Assembly (NCBI GenBank): GCA_031268685.1
Contig: JAIRWW010000299.1
Span: forward strand, 1 to 6,161
DNA: 6,161 nucleotides
DNA from: Azoarcus sp.
Lineage (GTDB): Bacteria > Pseudomonadota > Gammaproteobacteria > Burkholderiales > Rhodocyclaceae
Direction: 5' to 3'
Positions 5,062 through 6,161 of this stretch are shown piece after piece. How positions within the stretch are numbered: position 1 is the first letter of the stretch; every line of letters starts with the position of its first letter. The translations under genes and the position numbers were made by a program. The notes beneath the pieces were generated by a model. The model was not told where the DNA came from, did not search any database, and saw only the letters and a program-made list of their open reading frames with translations.

Positions 5062-6161
5062 ATGAAAACCATTTTCTCCAGCAAGCTTTCCGGACAAATG
5101 TCCGCAAGGACAAAAAGAAAGCGCGCCAGCACTGTCTTGTCCATGGCGGCCATGGCTTGCATGGTGCTTGCCTTGGCCGCTTGCAAGACCATTGGCCCCG
5201 CTGCCGACACGAGTCGGCGGCCCGTTGCGCAAACCTCGCCTGCCGCGGAAAAAGCTGCCCAGGAGCTTTTCGACAAGGGCCAGACCTTGAGCCAGCAGGG
5301 CGACACACAGGAAGCCGTCGCTCTGTACAGTGAGATCGACCGCCGCTACGGAAACGATATCGACCCGGCCCTTCGCAAGCAGATTGTCACCGCCTTGTTC
5401 GACAATGCCGCAAACCTGGGCCGTGAAGGCAATCTTACAGCGGCAGTCCAGATATACACGGAAATCGAACAGCGCCATGGCGACGGCGATAAATCCTGGG
5501 TCGTTTGGGCGCTGTTCTATCAGGGCGAACTCCAGCGCCAGTTGCGCAACATGAAAGCCGCCGCCGCCGCCTTCGAGCGGCTAGACCAGCGTTTTGGGCA
5601 GGAGCGCGATGCCACCATCCGCCCGCTTGTCGCCGATGCCTTGCACAAAAAGGCTGAAACCCTGGCTTCGGCTGGCGACATCAAGGGCGCCATCAATGCC
5701 TACGATGAAATTGGACGGCGTTTCGCGGAAGACCGGGACGTGAACTTTCGTCAGCGGGCTGTGCGGGCGCTTTTCGCCAAAGGTGAGCTTGTGGGCAAAC
5801 AAGGCACGGGCGAAGAAGCCGACACCGCCGCTTGGCCTACCGGCAGACCGGCTGGCGACAGCGCCGCGGCCATTGCTGTCTACGACGACATTGTGCAGCG
5901 CTTTGGGCGTGATGGCGATCCAGGCATCCGCAACGCCGTAGGCGGCACCATGCTCAAGAAAAGTGAAGCTTTGCGCCTCGCTGGCGATAACCAGGGAACC
6001 ATAGCTGTTTATGACGATATCGTCGAGCGGTTCGGCAGGGACGACTCCCCGGTTTCCCGCGTATTGGTTGCCACGGTGCTTTTCCGCAAGGGCTTGGCCC
6101 ATGGCAGGCAAAATGACATCGACGCGGCCAACGCCAGTTTCGACGAAATCAGCCGCCGCTT
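5062..6161 (+). CDS. TPR-like repeat lipoprotein, C-terminus beyond window
   Basis: The gene is open from the ATG at 5062 (AGGAA at 5051-5055) to the right edge, giving 366 full codons with no stop. Residues 1-40 are a lipoprotein signal peptide: basic KRKR (18-21), hydrophobic core 29-40 and lipobox LAAC (38-41), with Cys41 the lipidation site. Lys at +2 fits outer-membrane sorting under the enterobacterial rule. A linker (42-60) precedes helical tetratricopeptide-like repeats. Unit starts are at 91, 134 (39 residues), 173, 216 (60 residues), 276, 319 and 362, mostly with a 43-residue period. The unit pattern is roughly DIVxRFGRDxDPxxR, then ALxxKxExLxxxGD, then AIAVYD. Unit 4 carries an extra 17 residues near TGEEADTAAWPTGRPAGD. 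The repeat type resembles extended TPR proteins seen in many bacteria. The likely role is an envelope protein-protein scaffold; the partner is unknown. It is a paralog of the upstream gene product. Confidence 0.87.
   Translation, partial: MKTIFSSKLSGQMSARTKRKRASTVLSMAAMACMVLALAACKTIGPAADTSRRPVAQTSPAAEKAAQELFDKGQTLSQQGDTQEAVALYSEIDRRYGNDIDPALRKQIVTALFDNAANLGREGNLTAAVQIYTEIEQRHGDGDKSWVVWALFYQGELQRQLRNMKAAAAAFERLDQRFGQERDATIRPLVADALHKKAETLASAGDIKGAINAYDEIGRRFAEDRDVNFRQRAVRALFAKGELVGKQGTGEEADTAAWPTGRPAGDSAAAIAVYDDIVQRFGRDGDPGIRNAVGGTMLKKSEALRLAGDNQGTIAVYDDIVERFGRDDSPVSRVLVATVLFRKGLAHGRQNDIDAANASFDEISRR

Noticed and set aside
4337..5308. Minus-strand open frame of 323 codons
   Set aside because: It spans antisense to both repeat-protein genes and the hairpin between them. 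Its repeated peptides are just the reverse of the repeated DNA.
5581..6111. Minus-strand open frame of 176 codons
   Set aside because: It is antisense to the repeat lipoprotein, which has a lipobox, a Shine-Dalgarno and consistent 43-residue repeats.

Overview
The window looks like a chromosomal segment of a Gram-negative proteobacterium. It carries an outer-membrane barrel protein with a signal peptide, a lipoprotein with a classical lipobox, and moderately GC-rich coding DNA. The protein styles (class I PPK2, DUF192 with signal peptide, DUF2062, a DUF2946-like Cys/His protein) would suit a betaproteobacterium. That placement is inference from family resemblance, not from a marker gene.

Layout. 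On the minus strand, reading from the middle of the window leftward, there are four genes. First is a class I polyphosphate kinase 2 (3398 to 2190). Next is a small exported DUF192 protein (2048 to 1593). After a roughly 260-base intergenic stretch holding an imperfect 31-base inverted repeat comes a small membrane protein with a Cys/His cluster (within 1331 to 921). Last is the N-terminal 280 residues of an outer-membrane barrel protein that runs off the left edge (842 to 1). On the plus strand there are three genes: a DUF2062 membrane protein (3570 to 4121), a secreted repeat protein with a His-rich linker (4292 to 4966), and a repeat lipoprotein that runs off the right edge (5062 onward). 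ppk2 and the DUF2062 gene are divergent across about 170 bases.

How the genes may work together. The Cys/His protein and the barrel protein form a likely two-gene unit. Their junction has an 11-bp perfect inverted repeat in which the last codons and stop of the first gene can pair with the Shine-Dalgarno of the second, a layout expected for translational coupling. The family resemblance of both products suggests a metal-linked (zinc or copper) envelope function. The two right-hand genes are diverged paralogs built from the same 43-residue extended tetratricopeptide unit. One is periplasmic or secreted and one is lipid-anchored, so they may form an envelope scaffold pair. PPK2, DUF192 and DUF2062 look like ordinary accessory or housekeeping genes with no evident link to the others.

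No RNA gene, CRISPR array, complete mobile element or phage gene was seen. Nothing here clearly amounts to a new defence or metabolic system. The most specific novel signals are the SD-sequestering stem, the inverted repeat at 1319-1505 and the paralogous 43-residue repeat pair.
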